Of a DNA stretch of 64,000 nucleotides, positions 54,701-63,935 are shown piece by piece. How positions within the stretch are numbered: the first letter of the stretch is position 1; the number at the start of each line of letters is the position of its first letter. Location of the stretch: contig BSDZ01000079.1 of NCBI GenBank assembly GCA_030268105.1, positions 1,989,501 to 2,053,500 on the forward strand. Direction: 5' to 3'. Position numbers and translations under genes: made by a program. The DNA is from Volvox africanus. Its lineage: Eukaryota; Chlorophyta; Chlorophyceae; Chlamydomonadales; Volvocaceae. A model generated the notes under the pieces. It did no database searches and had not been told where the DNA came from. It saw nothing but the letters and a program-made list of their open reading frames with translations.

Positions 54701-55221
54701 AGAGCTTGAATTTCCTGTATACAGGAGATGGTGGATATCAGAGAACGGGATTGATATTGTGGGAAGGACGCATTTTGAGGGACGCAAGTGTGACCAGGAT
54801 GTGGAGACCCAACCGCAACACCCCAACCGCTATCCAAACTAGTGTTCTATTTGTACCTTGTGAATGTCCTGTATATCATCCTCCCTGCGCGTTGGGGAAG
54901 CTGTTGAGTACACAGTCCAGCAGCAAGGCTAACTGCTGCTCTTGGAATCATCTCCATACTTACACGTCCTCCAAATCGATTACTTTAATGGCCACCGACC
55001 GTCCAGTTTCAGTGTCGACGCTGCATTTCCAGGGGTGTCGCACGGTCAGCGGCACGCCATTTGCGACCTCGCACTGGCTTTGCCTCATTCCCAATCATCT
55101 GTAGTGGAATGACTGGCAGGCATAATCATCCTCCAGGGAAACACGCAGCTTACCCCTCGTAAACGTCTCCAAAAGACCCACGCCCGATGCATTGCCGTCT
55201 TTCATAACGTTCTGAAGCCAT
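48720..55221 (-). CDS. STE20/germinal-centre-type Ser/Thr protein kinase
   Basis: Serine/threonine kinase of the STE20 GCK/MST group, related to plant SIK1/MAP4K-type kinases. Exons on the minus strand are 55221-55154, 55020-54964, 54884-54857, 54714-54589, 53961-53911, 53556-53500, 53268-53137, 52676-52440, 51997-50808, 50556-50247, 49999-49682 and 49103-48720; phases agree and sum to 2958 nt (985 aa). Glycine loop GRGSFG 13-18, catalytic VAIK Lys35, HRDIK Asp127, DFG 145-147 and the STE20 signature GTPFWMAPE (165-173) are complete. The kinase domain ends near residue 263 (RHPFV). Residues 290-760 are low-complexity Ala/Gln/Gly/Ser and contain two FGTVQSR-like motifs. The C-terminal ~200 residues regain helical character ([45 protein letters not shown]), probably a regulatory or binding region. 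Exons 1-3 lie inside the large inverted duplication. The exact last two junctions are less certain than the kinase domain. Confidence 0.92.
49266..49282. repeat. (AC)n microsatellite in the last kinase intron
   Basis: Eight or nine AC dinucleotides followed by a short AT alternation, between the last two kinase exons. Confidence 0.8.
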
Positions 55222-57166
55222 AGATCAAATTACAGACCTCTATCAACGACAAGATCGATATGGCCAATCTCAGAATAGTGTTTGTATCACGAAACAGGAA
55301 GAGCTGCAATTCTATAGGGAAGTGGAACCCCGCACGGGGACGTAAACATCCCCAGGGTCCAGCCCTTCAGCTGACAATCCGTCCTTAGAATATATCGGTA
55401 TAACGGTTACCACAAGGCCCCGCCAAGGGGAACGTGAAGTCCCTTTCACCAAACGAGTCCCTATCAGCCCTGGAAGAAACTTGATGTAGTAAGAAATGAA
55501 TACAAATGTTAACAATGTCCTACTATGCTTCCTCTTGGGTCAGGTCATCGTGTGGAATCGGTGAGGGCTGTTGACGTACACCCATGAAAAGGTGTGTAGT
55601 TGCCACACGGTTAAGCCATCCACTGTTGAAATATGTTATTCGCATACAAATCCTCTTGTGGGCTGGATCCTTCGGGCCGTCATATCTTGGCTTAACATTT
55701 GACTTGTTTAAGCCAGGGACGCAAAAGCACTTGCCATCTTAGGTGACACTGGGATCCAAATGCTAACATTCATTTTTAAAACAACTTAGCTCTCTGGAAC
55801 ATCCAGCTACATAATCACCAGCCATGGACAGCCCGGCGAATCGTCCGCTCCAGATGCCCGATGCACTATCGCCCAGACCCCAGCTTGAGAGCACGGCGGT
55901 ATATAGCTCAGTACATGACTGTCAGAGCATTGACGTCCATAGACATGGATGTGTTACTGCCGGTGAGGCCAAACAGCTGCGGTTCAGCTTGATCACTTAC
56001 ATTTCCATCCAATTAAACTACATTATGCAAGCAGTTGCTATGTTTGCACACACACTGGTCTCATCCACAATCCTGGCGAACAGGCGCATGCTTTCTGATG
56101 CAGACACCGTACATTTGTTTTCTCGCTACCGCTCCGGGACAGCGACATCTCGCAAAATCGCCAGCAACACATCCTGCACAAGTGACATAGGTCTCCCAAG
56201 AGTCCGAAGTCTTGACGTATTTGAGTCCACGAAGCTCCCTGAAGCTTCAATCTTTTCACTTCAACTGACTTGCAAAACCATTGGCACATACTGCAGGGCC
56301 GCACTCTGTCTGAGCTGTTTTCATGCAGCCAAGCAGCGCTCTCCTTAGCGGGTGCTGCCTGGCATGCAGCCATCATACCATTTGAGATATTTGGGACCGA
56401 TCGATGGGGCCTCAACCTCCTCTTCTACTTCACCGTTTTGTTGATGGCCTACAACCTAGTGTTTCAAGCACCTAAGCAGTAGGAGGAGAGCCAGTATGGG
56501 ACTCACCCAACGGTGGCAGCTGTCCTACCTACTGGGGAGAGGTAGGAATCTCCTATACTCAGATTTTAAGTTGTGTGTATGGTGTGTATGTCAAGCAGCA
56601 ATAGAGCTGCAGTGTATGTTGTTACCTTCATATCGTTTTTGCTTTTCGAATGTGCAGAGAGCTGATAACAAGATTTTCGAAAGATTAAGAGTTGAGATTG
56701 GGGTTTGAGCGTTTTTGAGTGCTTCAAAAACTGTCAAAAGTTCCTAACGCCTGTAATTATGTGTTCTTTTAGAGGGGGAACTTTCTTAGATTTAATAGGC
56801 GTGATGCTAAATTAAAACATTTTATTTGCTCGTAGTTGTCTGTGATAGTCCCATCATCATGATTGGGTCTCCTAAATAAGATGCTGCCACAGCACTATAG
56901 TGCACTTGCACAGACTCAGTGAAAACTGTTGTATCCCTCTTCACTGCTCATGCACTTGTCTGCACGTCTAAACATTAAGTGCCACGTGCTGAATGCTCAC
57001 AAGACAGACCAAAACATCCGGTCGCAATATCAGGGACGTGATACTGTCACGTCTGTTTTTTCCTGGTCGACTATAGCGTGCAGCATCGGCTAATAGTCAG
57101 CCAGGGGGCATAGTCGAACTATAGCCGACATGGTCTATAGTCGTCTGACTATAGTGCCGACTATAT
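55222..57166. other. Kinase upstream region and unpaired segment of the left arm
   Basis: Holds the kinase promoter and leader. A 67-codon frame at 55312-55515 (minus) is repeated exactly at 61662-61865 (plus), but exact repetition reflects the duplication rather than proof of coding. A 174-codon plus-strand frame (55824-56348) is interrupted in its mirror copy, so it is probably not a gene. About 56375-57166 is unique to this arm and ends in the CTATAG-rich cluster. Confidence 0.4.
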
Positions 57167-57170
57167 CTAG
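57067..57170. repeat. Cluster of CTATAGTCG-type short inverted motifs
   Basis: At least six copies of TATAGTCG or its reverse complement CGACTATA, with variants, are packed in about 100 bp immediately after the stop of the left unknown gene, where the left and right arms stop matching. Confidence 0.65.
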
Positions 57171-58328
57171 TACAGGCAACAGCTAACGAATTTGAGATTC
57201 TCACAGCGTTTTTTCATGCCACACTGCTTAGGCCGCCTCTCCTGCTGGTCCATGGCAGCCAGGATAACCTCTGCGGACCTGACCTTTGAACGAGGCTCCT
57301 CATTGTCAGCCCCTGTGATACACAAGGGGGTGCCTGATTAAGGTTCGGAAGAGGCACATGTGGGGGCCCACCTACCACGCACCTTGGTCCTGATGCTTTG
57401 CTCCACGCTTGTCTTCTGCCTTGCCCTCAAACTTTACCCACTTCCCTGCAAAACATTATTGTTAAGTTGACTGGGCACGTGTTTGGCGCCCCTCTTGCAT
57501 GGCTGCAACATTTTCACCGCAAGGTTACATACCTGTCCTGGAGGGGCTGGCACGCTTGCCATCTCCAGCATTGCTGGCCCGCCTCTGGGTCTTACAGACG
57601 CCCTTGCTGAGTGTAGGGCTGTCCTCCTCCATATCGACATGCTGGTCGAAGTCATCGTCATCCTTCGTGAGGGTGTCGTTGCCAGTGTGGCCCGATGCCG
57701 GCTCACCATCCGATGCTGTTGCGGCCGTGTCACCCTGCTCTGCCACAAGGGTGCCAGCCACCAGGCCACAGGTGCAAACCCGGTGCTCCCCAGGGGTAGT
57801 ACGACCCAAGCCTCCTGGGGCAGGCCCCGGTGGGGTTGGCTGCTCTCCCGCCTACAAACATGTCACACAGATTAATGTTTTCACTGAGCAACTAACGTCA
57901 CAGTCTCCTGAAGGACACCTTACCCTCGGTGGCTTGTAGGCAGCCTCATGTTACAGCAGAACGCCAGCGCCGCAATGCGAGCGCAATGCAGATGTCCACC
58001 TTGCAGACGTTGGCCGTAGCAGATACCCAATCATAAATGCTGGCAGGCGTATCAAGGGGTTCGACCAGCAGACAAGGGCTGCATCCAGGGGTCTGAAGCA
58101 AATTCCGGATGTTCAGGATGATGACTGCCTTCTTCACAGGTGGTACGATGGCGAAAACCTTCCAGCCCCTGACCACCTGCGCCAGCTCGCCAGTCAGAAG
58201 CAAAAGTGAGGGATGACCGGGAAGTTTAACAGTAGGTGCAGCGAGGATGGACTTGTAAAAGCATTTCAAGTACACTGCATTGCACCAGGGAGTTGACTTC
58301 TTCACACCAGAGACCAAAGAGGCAGTGT
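57167..58328 (-). CDS. Unrecognised multi-exon gene, left (open) copy
   Basis: I do not recognise this protein. Four exons on the minus strand fit in phase: 58328-57955, 57851-57533, 57445-57383 and 57312-57167 (stop TAG), about 300 codons; the 5' end is unresolved and may have an upstream exon, because the ATG seen in the right copy is missing here. Exon 1 encodes a mixed beta-like region (KLPGHPSLLLL, GWKVFAIVPPVK, AVIILNIRNLL, LDTPASIYDWVSATAN) with several Cys. Exon 2 is Pro/Gly-rich then strongly acidic (KDDDDFDQHVDMEEDS). The last exon is basic (QQERRPKQCGMKKRCE). Every junction is GT...AG and all frames stay open, which supports a real gene or a once-real element gene. It diverges from its mirror copy across a short central spacer. 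Confidence 0.5.
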
Positions 58329-58765
58329 CTACGAAAGTACGTGGAGTATTTAAGATATGGACTAAAGCCAGTCAACAATCATGACATTTGTGCTTGTGCA
58401 AGTTTTGGAATAAGCCATTGCAACTGGGGCAGATGTTGTTGAGCGTCACCATTATTTCCGTTGACTTGACCAGTTGGGTTGACCCTGGGGCACGGTCTCG
58501 GGCCCCAGGGTCAACCCGAGACCGTGGGCAGAATTCAAGTGGAAATGAAGTATAATCTTATACAATCATAAGCCAAGCAACAGTACCAGCACTTCAAATC
58601 CTGAGCGCAGCCCAGTGGAGTCTTGTGGAAAAGCAACTGTCAGGCTATGATAAATGTTATTCCTCGAGCTGTAAATTTGTGCAGGTATAAAATTTTTGGG
58701 CTGTCAGCCTGGCATAGAGTTGGCTCTTTTGCATGTATGGCGGGCATTGAGGGACTATCATCATA
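58329..58765. other. Centre of the inverted duplication
   Basis: Non-mirrored spacer between the two arms, lying between the divergent unknown genes and so a candidate shared promoter. It contains the interleaved inverted repeats at 58476-58526 and a TATAAAA-like stretch near 58686. No coding exon is seen. Confidence 0.45.
58476..58526. repeat. Two interleaved perfect inverted repeats
   Basis: A 16-bp segment (58476-58491) pairs perfectly with 58502-58517, and a 12-bp segment (58491-58502) pairs perfectly with 58515-58526. The order is A-B-A'-B', the topology of a pseudoknot rather than a nested hairpin. It lies in the centre of the inverted duplication. Confidence 0.9.
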
Positions 58766-58776
58766 AGTCGACTGTT

Positions 58777-58860
58777 GACCGGCTTTAGTCCATACCTTAA
58801 ATACTCCACGTACTTGTGTCGACCGGCTTTAGTCCATACCTTAAATAATCCACGTACTTG
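58777..58860. repeat. 40-bp direct repeat, two copies
   Basis: 58777-58816 and 58821-58860 match at all but one base, separated by 4 bp. The left arm has a single copy (mirror position about 58335-58375), so the duplication arose in the right arm. It ends just upstream of the ATG of the right unknown gene. Confidence 0.9.
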
Positions 58861-58868
58861 ACATCATC

Positions 58869-59975
58869 ATGGGTCTCTTTCAAGTAGACGCTGCCTCTTT
58901 GGTCTCTGGTGTGAAGAAGTCAACTCACTGGTGCAATGCAGTGTACTTGAAATGCTTTTACAAGTCCATCCACACTGCACTGACCGTTAAACTTCCTGGT
59001 CATCCCTCGCTTTCACTTCAGACTGGTGAGCTGGTGCAGGTGGTCAGGGGCCGGAAGGTTTTCGCCATCGTTCCACCTGTGAAGGCAGTCATCATCCTGA
59101 ACGTCCGGAATTTGCTTCAGACCCCTGGATGCAGCCCTTGTCTGCTGGTCAAACCCCTTGATACGCCTGCCAGCATTTATGATTGGGTATCTGCTACGGC
59201 CAACATCTGCAAGGTGGACATCTGCATTGCGTTCGGTGCTGGCGTTCTGCTGTAACACGAGGCTGCCTATGAGCCTCCGAGGGTAAGGCGTCCATTAATT
59301 GCTCAGTGAAAACATTAATCTGCGTGACATGTTTGTAGGCGGGAGAGCAGCCAACCCCACCGGGGCCTGCCCCAGGAGGCTTGGGTCGTACTACCCCTGG
59401 GAAGCTCCGGGTTTGTGCCTGTGCACCGGTGGCTGGCACCCTTGCGGTGGAGCAGGGTGATGCAGCTGCAACAGTGTCAGATGGCGAGCCGGTGTCGGGC
59501 CCCACTGGCAACGACACCCTCATGAAGGATGACGATGACTTTGACCAGCATGTCGATATGGAGGAGGACAGCCCTACACTCAGCAAGGGCGACCGTAAGA
59601 CCCAGGGGCGGGCTAGCAATGCTGGAGATGGCAAGCGTGCCAGCCCCTCCAGGACAGGTATGTAACCTTGCGGTGAAAATGTTGCGGCCATGTGAAAGGG
59701 GCGCCAAACACTTGCCCAGTCGACTTAACAGTAATGTTTTGCAGGGAAGTGGGTAAAGTTTGAGGGCAAGGCAGAAGACGAGCGTGGAGCAAAGCATCAG
59801 GACTGAGGTGCGTGGTAGGTGGGCCCCCACGTGTGCCTCTTCCGAACCTTAACCAGGCGCCCCCTTGTGTATGACAGGGGCTGACGATGAGGAGCCTTGT
59901 TCGAAGGTCAGGTCTGCAGAGGTTATCCTGGCCGCTATGGACCAGCAGGAGAGGTGGCTAAGCAGTGTGGCATGA
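58869..59975 (+). pseudogene. Unrecognised multi-exon gene, right (broken) copy
   Basis: Mirror copy of the gene at 57167-58328, with about the same exons (58869-59251, 59339 onward, and so on). It has an ATG at 58869 in a good position. A 7-base deletion near the end of exon 1, relative to the left copy, puts exon 1 out of phase with exon 2. In exon 3 a CAA codon of the left copy is TGA. The last exon also shifts frame, ending early at WLSSVA. Substitutions are spread through the copy, so it diverged well before the outer part of the arm was made identical. It reads as a decayed paralogue. Confidence 0.5.
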
Positions 59976-60008
59976 AAAAACGCTGTGAGAATCTCAAATT
60001 CGTTAGCT

Positions 60009-60107
60009 GTTGCCTGTTTTATATGTTATATATATGTGAATAATAATGTTGTATATATATAGATGTACAACATTATTATTTATGTAATGCACATTAAAAC
60101 AGGCAAC
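60009..60107. mobile_element. 99-bp palindromic MITE-like element
   Basis: Perfect 13-bp terminal inverted repeats (60009-60021 and 60095-60107), with an A/T-rich interior that itself contains a long palindrome around TGTTGTA...TACAACA. It occurs in the right arm exactly where the match to the left arm stops. It has no coding capacity. Confidence 0.65.
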
Positions 60108-61247
60108 ACAACACAAAGAATCCTGATTGCATGTATTCCAAAATGCATAACTATCTAAATATATACAAATATGTTTATTGATAGCAATGCATTAATTATG
60201 TTCGCTTATCGTCTTGTCAAGTCGCATTGACTGACGCATTGACTATAATTGAACCGTAGTACAACAAAAACCTGAGGAAGACGTCAGGTGGACATGACAG
60301 CGCCGGTCAGGTGCGACATCTCTGTCTCCCTTGTTTGAATTTGTTCTTCAGAGGCCCTCTTGCAGCCAGGGTCCTGTGGCAGGTAGGGGCAGGCACGGTC
60401 GTTGAACAAGCCAAGTACATGGGGTGTGTGGTGACACAGAGGAGTGGTGTGATGTGATATCAGTGACAGACACATCACTGCACACATCACACCACACCAC
60501 TGCATGCCAGGCAGCACCTGCTAATGAGAGCGCTGCTTGGCCATATGAAAACAGCTCGGACAGAGTTGGACCCTGCAGTATGTGCCAATGGTAAATGAAG
60601 AGATTGAAGTTTCAGGGGTCGAGCAGCTTTGTGAACTCAAAGACGTCGACTTCAGACTCTTGGGAGACCTATGCCACTTGTGCAGGATGGTGGTGCTAGC
60701 GGTTGTACGGTATGTTGCTGCCCCAGAGCGAGGAAACAGATGTAGTGAGAAAACAAATGTAGCAAGAAAACAAATGTATGGTGTTTGAAGAAAGCATGTG
60801 CCTGTCCGCCAGGATTGTGGATGAGACCAGTGTGTGTGCAAACATAGCAACTGCTTGCATAATGTAGTTTAATGGGATGGAAATGCAAGTGATCAAGCTG
60901 AACCGCAGCTGTTTGGCCTAACCATCAGTAACACATCCATGTCCATGGACGTCAGTGCTCAGACAGTCATACACTGAGCTATATACTGCCGTGCTCTCAA
61001 GCTGGGGTCTGGGTGCATGGGGCATCTGGAGTGGACAATTCGCCGGGCTGTCCATGGCTGGTGATCATGTAGCTGAATGTTCCAGAGAGCTAAGTTGTTT
61101 TGAAAATGAATGGTAGCATTTGGATCCCAGTGTCACCTAAGATGGCAAGTGCTTTTGCGTCCCTGGCTTAAACAAGTCAAATGTTAAGCCAAGATATGAT
61201 GGCCCGAATGATCCAGCCTACAAGAGGATTTGTATGCGAATAACATA

Positions 61248-61545
61248 GAGTGGGCCAGAGTCCCTCAACAGGTAGAGGGCATGGGTGCCCCCATGTCGAT
61301 GGACGGTGAAGGACCCGATTAGTGACCTGCGAGCTGATCAGGAGCGGAGTTGACGCCTTAGTTGATTCGGCAGATTTCACTGGATGCCGGTGGTGGGTGC
61401 TGAACCCAGGAAGAGCACTGAATTCGGAGAAGTCGGCATGGGAGACCGGATGCGGGTGCCCCCAAATACCGGGGAAGGTAGGGACTGCCAGGTTAGTGGC
61501 CACGGGTGAAGCTGTACCCCCCTATCCCACAAAAACAAAAACATA
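61248..61545 (+). mobile_element. SINE-like insertion with 6-bp target duplication
   Basis: 298 bp present in the right arm and cleanly absent from the mirror position of the left arm. It is flanked by AACATA on both sides (61242-61247 and 61540-61545), while the left arm has a single copy. The 3' end is A-rich (CACAAAAACAAAAACATA), as expected for target-primed insertion. Near the 5' end CTCAACAGGTAGAGG resembles a tRNA A box, and TGCTGAACCC further in weakly resembles a B box, so a tRNA-derived SINE is likely. The box assignments are inference. Confidence 0.7.
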
Positions 61546-61955
61546 TTTCAACAGTGGATGGCTTAACCGTGTGGCAACTACACACCTTTTCATGGGTGTA
61601 CATCAACAGCCCTCACCGATTCCACACGATGACCTGACCCAAGAGGAAGCATAGTAGGACATTGTTAACATTTGTATTCATTTCTTACTACATCAAGTTT
61701 CTTCCAGGGCTGATAGGGACTCGTTTGGTGAAAGGGACTTCACGTTCCCCTTGGCGGGGCCTTGTGGTAACCGTTATACCGATATATTCTAAGGACGGAT
61801 TGTCAGCTGAAGGGCTGGACCCTGGGGATGTTTACGTCCCCGTGCGGGGTTCCACTTCCCTATAGAATTGCAGCTCTTCCTGTTTCGTGATACAAACACT
61901 ATTCTGAGATTGGCCATATCGATCTTGTCGTTGATAGAGGTCTGTAATTTGATCT

Positions 61956-62320
61956 ATGGCTTCAGAACGTTATGAAAGACGGCAATGCATCGGGCGTGGG
62001 TCTTTTGGAGACGTTTACGAGGGGTAAGCTGCGTGTTTCCCTGGAGGATGATTATGCCTGCCAGTCATTCCACTACAGATGATTGGGAATGAGGCAAAGC
62101 CAGTGCGAGGTCGCAAATGGCGTGCCGCTGACCGTGCGACACCCCTGGAAATGCAGCGTCGACACTGAAACTGGACGGTCGGTGGCCATTAAAGTAATCG
62201 ATTTGGAGGACGTGTAAGTATGGAGATGATTCCAAGAGCAGCAGTTAGCCTTGCTGCTGGACTGTGTACTCAACAGCTTCCCCAACGCGCAGGGAGGATG
62301 ATATACAGGACATTCACAAG
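61956..62320 (+). pseudogene. Truncated inverted copy of kinase exons 1-3
   Basis: Exons at 61956-62023, 62157-62213 and 62293-62320 are exact mirror copies of exons 1-3 of the kinase at 48720-55221, with their splice sites and about 700 bp of upstream sequence. The copy encodes the glycine loop and catalytic Lys but stops at the duplication boundary (62370), after which no kinase exon follows. It could still be transcribed from the copied promoter into a chimeric RNA. Confidence 0.85.
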
Positions 62321-62469
62321 GTACAAATAGAACACTAGTTTGGATAGCGGTTGGGGTGTTGCGGTTGGGTCGCAATTAAATAATAATAGGTCTGAAAGAC
62401 TGGAAACTACAGCAACCATCGACCAAATTCTAGTGCAAGGGTCGTGTCTTCTCTGTGCAGATGGCACAG

Positions 62470-63130
62470 CTTTAAAGGAAGGTGTTGGTTCAGGGGGGGG
62501 TGCAGTGTGGGTTCATCAGCGTATTGCTCAGCATGCAAAGGTGTTGGGCACCTCAAGTATCCCGAGGGGTATGGAGAGTGTATGGATCTGTACCAGGAAT
62601 AAGGACGCTGATGGTCAAAGCCTTCTGTCAGGGGGGCTGTTTCTGCTCCAGCTGGCTCAAAGAAATACAATGGCATAGATGGATGAGCCAGTGGTGGTAC
62701 CACAGATAAAGGCTTTGGGGAGGCTCTTCTCTCACCTACGTCGATTTCACAAAGGACTGCTTAAGTCCTCATTGCGGGGGACATGAATGCCAGAATTGCA
62801 GGCTTTCGGAAGTTATTTGATGTGTTGCCTGGCCTGGAGCTGGAGGAGCTGGAGGTGTAACGCTTGATACCTCCACGGCCTTCCTCGAATCCCCGTTGCA
62901 AAGACCCCATTTAAGGAAGGTTTTGGATGAGCTACTGTAAAGACCTTTCATGAGTTTGTGCTGGTGGCTTTGAACAGGAGGGTTCCAGGTGATGCAGATA
63001 GCTCTGTATCCTTTGGCACATAAATTGTACAGGAGTACGAATACGAGTGGCATTGATTTCTACTTGGCTTCGTCCCTCCTAAATAAGAAGTCACCCTTAA
63101 CTTTCCAAGAGGTGCTCAGCGTCCTTGGTT
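62470..63130 (+). mobile_element. Decayed non-LTR retrotransposon endonuclease region
   Basis: Fragments in different plus-strand frames match, in the right order, an apurinic-type endonuclease domain of non-LTR elements: GGGAVWVHQRIA (about 62493), GDMNARIAG (about 62777), LNRRVPGDADSSVSFGT (about 62970) and TSGIDFYLASSLL (about 63041). Stops and frameshifts separate them, and no reverse transcriptase follows within the window. It is an inactive remnant just outside the inverted duplication. Confidence 0.6.
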
Positions 63131-63317
63131 GCATCCAACGGTAAAAACACAGGTGCTTTTATGCGTGGCATTATGCAGTCCATCTACGCCTAATTATTAG
63201 TATGCGTAAAGAGGTAAATTTGAGAAATTGCCTTGTTAGAACGCTCATGTCTGACAAGGTCTGGCCACTGGCGCAGCCTTTGGGTGTAATGATTTCAGAC
63301 CAAGCCAAGCCTACCCC

Positions 63318-63935
63318 TTGCAGGGCCACGACCCTTCCCAGCTGGTGCGGTATTGCCTAATGCCTGGGGCCGTGCTTTCCCGTCCGGTGCTGGCTTGGAT
63401 TATTGCTGTCGGTCTTGTTGAGATGATGTGGTTGCTGAGGGTGTCCAAAGTCGCCAGAACACTGCAGCCGCAAGTGTTAGCACTGTTGGCTGGGTGCAAA
63501 ACCTTATGCAACGTTGAGGAACGCGTTGCTGGCAAAAATGTTGCCACCGTGACAGAGGCTCTAGAGGCAGGTGAAGTGGCCGCCTGAAGCCTCGCAAAAC
63601 TTAGATAACCAGTCCAAGTGGCCCCCTTTGCAACGTGGCAAAGAGAAACTGACCGTAAGGCGTCTGTGGTAGCGCCAACGCACCCAATGCACCTGCTGCC
63701 GGGATTGTTGGTGGGCCCCTGGAACTAACCGCATTGTCATGACAGAAGGGCGTCACCAATGCCTATGCTCATGCAGCCATGTTGTACAAAGAGGCTGCAG
63801 TGGTGCTGTCAATGCTCGTAGCCCCGTTAGAACTCCAGTCTACCTGTATTACCGCATCAAAGTGAATGATGCAGTGAGATCTGGCAATGGAATGGATACA
63901 GCCGCCGTCCAACCTGGCTGCTGTGGGGCCCTATA
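63318..63935 (+). other. Possible exons of an unrecognised gene
   Basis: A CAG acceptor at about 63322 opens a frame that runs to a GTGAAG donor-like site near 63571 (HDPSQLVRYCLMPGAVLS at the start, then a hydrophobic and helical stretch). A second open piece at about 63745-63865 (GVTNAYAHAAMLYKEAAVV) follows an AAG acceptor-like site. Both look protein-like but I could not confirm phase or family. The gene, if real, may continue beyond the window. Confidence 0.3.

Larger units (their letters stand above)
54807..58380. repeat. Left arm of a large inverted duplication
   Basis: Reverse complement of the right arm (about 58766-62370). The outer boundary is sharp: similarity stops at 54807 and, on the other side, at 62370. 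In the outer part mirrored positions sum to exactly 117177. The outer ~820 bp (to about 55630) looks identical to its mate on inspection; the inner part has substitutions and indels. A central stretch of this arm (about 56375-57170) has no counterpart in the right arm. It contains kinase exons 1-3 and the left copy of an unknown gene. Confidence 0.92.

Noticed and set aside
55824..56348. 174-codon plus-strand frame in the left arm
   Set aside because: The mirror copy in the right arm is interrupted by st codons and indels, and the composition is not protein-like.
60444..60495. 13-bp inverted repeat GTGGTGTGATGTG / CACATCACACCAC
   Set aside because: Perfect but low-complexity GT/AC sequence; likely simple-sequence folding with no sign of function.
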